Shown: positions 62,271 to 64,000 of the stretch, piece after piece
Position numbering within the stretch: the first letter of the stretch is position 1
Layout: each line of letters opens with the position of its first letter
The notes under the pieces: model-generated
The model's input: only the letters and a program-made list of their open reading frames with translations
Databases searched by the model: none
What the model was told of the DNA's origin: nothing
NCBI RefSeq assembly: GCF_001522545.3
Contig: NC_031768.1
Location: 7,891,375 to 7,955,374, forward strand
Direction of reading: 5' to 3'
Length of the DNA: 64,000 nucleotides
From: Parus major
Lineage: Eukaryota > Chordata > Aves > Passeriformes > Paridae
Translations under genes and position numbers: made by a program

Positions 62271-62560
62271 TTTTGTGATTAGCAGGCATGACGCAGACCC
62301 AATAGACATTAACATGTCCGGGAAGCACTCACAATAAATTGCCAGAGCTACTAATAATTTAGATATTTTTATGACTGTTCAGTGCTGGCTAATTTCGTCT
62401 AATAAAATCCCATTAAGTTGCTGCCTAGTCCTTTTCTTTCCTCCAAGTCCCCGAACGGGACTTATATGCTAATTGCAACCAGTATATGCTAATTAGACCT
62501 CATTTCCATTTCTTAAAGAGATAAGCACTGCCTTGTGCCAACCCATCATTAACACCTCCC
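62271..62560. promoter_or_regulatory. Candidate conserved regulatory block with twin POU sites
   Basis: AT-rich DNA with many TAAT words lies directly before the CpG island. It contains TATATGCTAATT twice, identically, at 62463-62474 and 62483-62494, a start-to-start distance of 20 bp (about two helical turns). ATGCTAAT matches the octamer-like sites of POU-homeodomain factors. Binding and conservation are inference. Confidence 0.4.
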
Positions 62561-62568
62561 ACCTTTGC

Positions 62569-63173
62569 CGCAACCTTTCCGTCTGGCTCCCGCAGAGGAG
62601 CGATAAAGCATCGCTCTGGGCTCCGCGCAGCGCCGGGGGCTCCCCGGGAAGGGGGACCAGGGATGCTCCGCTCCGCCCGGCAGCGCGGGGAACACAGGGA
62701 GAGCTGCCCGCCGAGGGAACGCCGAGCTCTCCTGCCCTCGCAGCCCTTTAGGGGAATTCTCAGGAGTCCAGGTCCATGAGGGAAAAGGAGGCGAGCCCGG
62801 GCTGCCGGCGGGTTTGGGTGCTGCGGCTCCCCCGGAGGAGAAGCGGCCCCCGCTGTTCCCGCACGCCCCGGCAGCTCTCTCTCCATCGCGCCCAGCCCAC
62901 GCGGGCTCATTAGAGCTTCGGGGAAGCAATCAAGAGTTTATCATGCTTGAAGGGGCGGCGAGTCTCCTTGCGCTGCCTAATGTGATTTCGCGGCGCTGCA
63001 GTGTAGTCGGAATTAGATCCATATTAAAGATGGGTTAGCGGAGAGGGAGCGCAAGCGAGAGGCGAGCCCCGCTCTGCTTCTTCAAACCACAAGGTGCCTT
63101 TTCAGCTGCGGGCTGCCGTGCCCTTCGCTCTGCTCTGGGGAGGGTGACCTTCAACCCCCCCCGGCAAGATTCG
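62569..63173. promoter_or_regulatory. CpG island, candidate promoter or first exon
   Basis: I count about 53 CpG dinucleotides in about 605 bases, against a strongly CpG-depleted background in the rest of the window. The densest part is 62580-62960. Such islands usually mark promoters of housekeeping or developmental genes. No clear TATA box and no start codon with a convincing protein follow on either strand, and the long frames here are the expected result of GC richness. The island overlaps segments (62905-62960, 62975-63035) whose mixed AT/CpG words look constrained. Transcription direction and gene identity cannot be determined. Confidence 0.7.
62635..62662 (+). other. G-quadruplex motif inside the CpG island
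   Basis: G-runs at 62635-62639, 62646-62648, 62651-62655 and 62660-62662 have loops of 6, 2 and 4 bases, which fits the standard quadruplex pattern. Such motifs are common near promoters. Confidence 0.6.
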
Positions 63174-64000
63174 TCAGGAGTTTTCAGGCTGAATACAAGA
63201 AAATCCAAGCAAATCCTAGGCTGAGTGTTTAGGCCGGCAGCCTTGCCTCGTGGTTGCGGGACCAGAGTCTGGGCTTGTCCGCACTGGGGTAATTTCTTGC
63301 CCCACCAGGCAAGAAATGAGTCCGTGGGAGTGAGGAGGGCAAGTCCCGGGTTCCACGGTGTAAAACCAGAGCAGGGCCACCAGCACGGCACAACTCAGCT
63401 GTGAGTTTAGGAGGGTAGCTTATCAGCACATACTTTTCCCTAGAAAAAGCATTTCTTGATATTACTTAGAAATGCCATTTCCCTTCTGCCTTTTTCCAGA
63501 AAGCAAATTGCAACGTTTTACTGTCTGAGAAAGACAATTGCAAAGTCAAAGGATCTGGGAATATTAGCGATGCCATTGTTTGAAAAAGAAGCAGCCTTGA
63601 AACATCATTTGCAAATATATTCATTATTCTGAAATGCTAAATGCAGTAAGAGCAGGTTTAGCATCTGTCTGCTAACTAGCTCCCTGATTATTACCCAGCG
63701 GAAGAAGAACACAGGCAGACAGGGCTTTACTCCAGGAAGCCCAGACACTGTAGATGGGAAATATTCCCAAAACATGCAGACCCCCCCTGAGCCCCCACCC
63801 CAGGCAGGGCTCTTCACATCTTTGCTTTGTGCCGTGCTTGACAAATGAGGGTAGCGTGGCTCCTCATTTTCCTGGGTAAAATGACTCCCTGCTGCTGTCT
63901 CCGGGAGCTCTGCGATGTTACGCCAGGGATGAATTCGCCCACGTCCGCCTCAAACTAATGCATTTCCCCCCATAACCAAAATCATTATCCGCCTGATTTC
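63174..64000. other. Non-coding flank of the CpG island
   Basis: From 63174 to about 63420 the sequence is GC-moderate with residual CpGs. From 63440 to 63700 it is AT-rich. At 63880-64000 it has renewed CpGs with a TAACCAAAATCATTAT-type stretch that looks like another regulatory element running off the window. No exon was recognised. Confidence 0.4.

Noticed and set aside
62500..62929. 126-136-codon frames in the CpG island
   Set aside because: GC-rich DNA has few stop codons. The Pro/Arg/Ala-rich products match nothing recognised.

Overview
The window looks like nuclear DNA of a bird, most probably a songbird. The evidence is one chicken-repeat-1 (CR1) LINE fragment with recognisable reverse-transcriptase motifs, one solo LTR of a family I know from avian genomes, and no mammalian-type SINE or L1. 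CpG is scarce everywhere except one island, and the recognisable transposon content is only about 2% of 64 kb. The exact species and chromosome cannot be read from the sequence.

I recognise no protein-coding exon, rRNA, tRNA, CRISPR array, operon or bacterial feature. The window reads as a gene-poor, intergenic or large-intron stretch. The open reading frames present are short, overlapping and free of recognisable domains. The longest (349 codons, 16900-17949, + strand) is noted but is probably not a gene.

Layout: 1-3.1 kb and 62.3-64 kb look like regulatory or conserved non-coding sequence. The middle is mostly featureless unique DNA. It is punctuated by A-tracts, an ATT/ATTG-rich tract (4.0 kb), the 349-codon ORF (16.9-17.9 kb), the CR1 remnant (18.9-19.6 kb, minus strand), a decayed E-box tandem array (28.2 kb) and a ~53-56-bp minisatellite interrupted by a 290-bp assembly gap (32.7-33.2 kb). 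Further along are a pure (ATT)24 microsatellite (36.9 kb), a 22-bp-stem hairpin (48.9 kb), an (AAAT)13 microsatellite (58.9 kb) and the solo LTR (60.3-60.8 kb, minus strand). AT-rich, homeodomain/POU-motif-rich blocks near 12.2, 18.0, 26.0, 37.6, 57.0 and 62.4 kb are guessed to be enhancer-like.

The clearest functional candidate is at the right end. A CpG island of about 600 bp (62569-63173, about 53 CpGs counted by hand) lies immediately downstream of a block with two identical POU-type sites spaced exactly 20 bp. It could be the promoter or first exon of a developmental gene or long non-coding RNA lying mostly outside the window. The most unusual small structures are the E-box array (28199-28312) and the hairpin (48897-48946). 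Conservation claims are motif-based guesses, because no alignment could be made.
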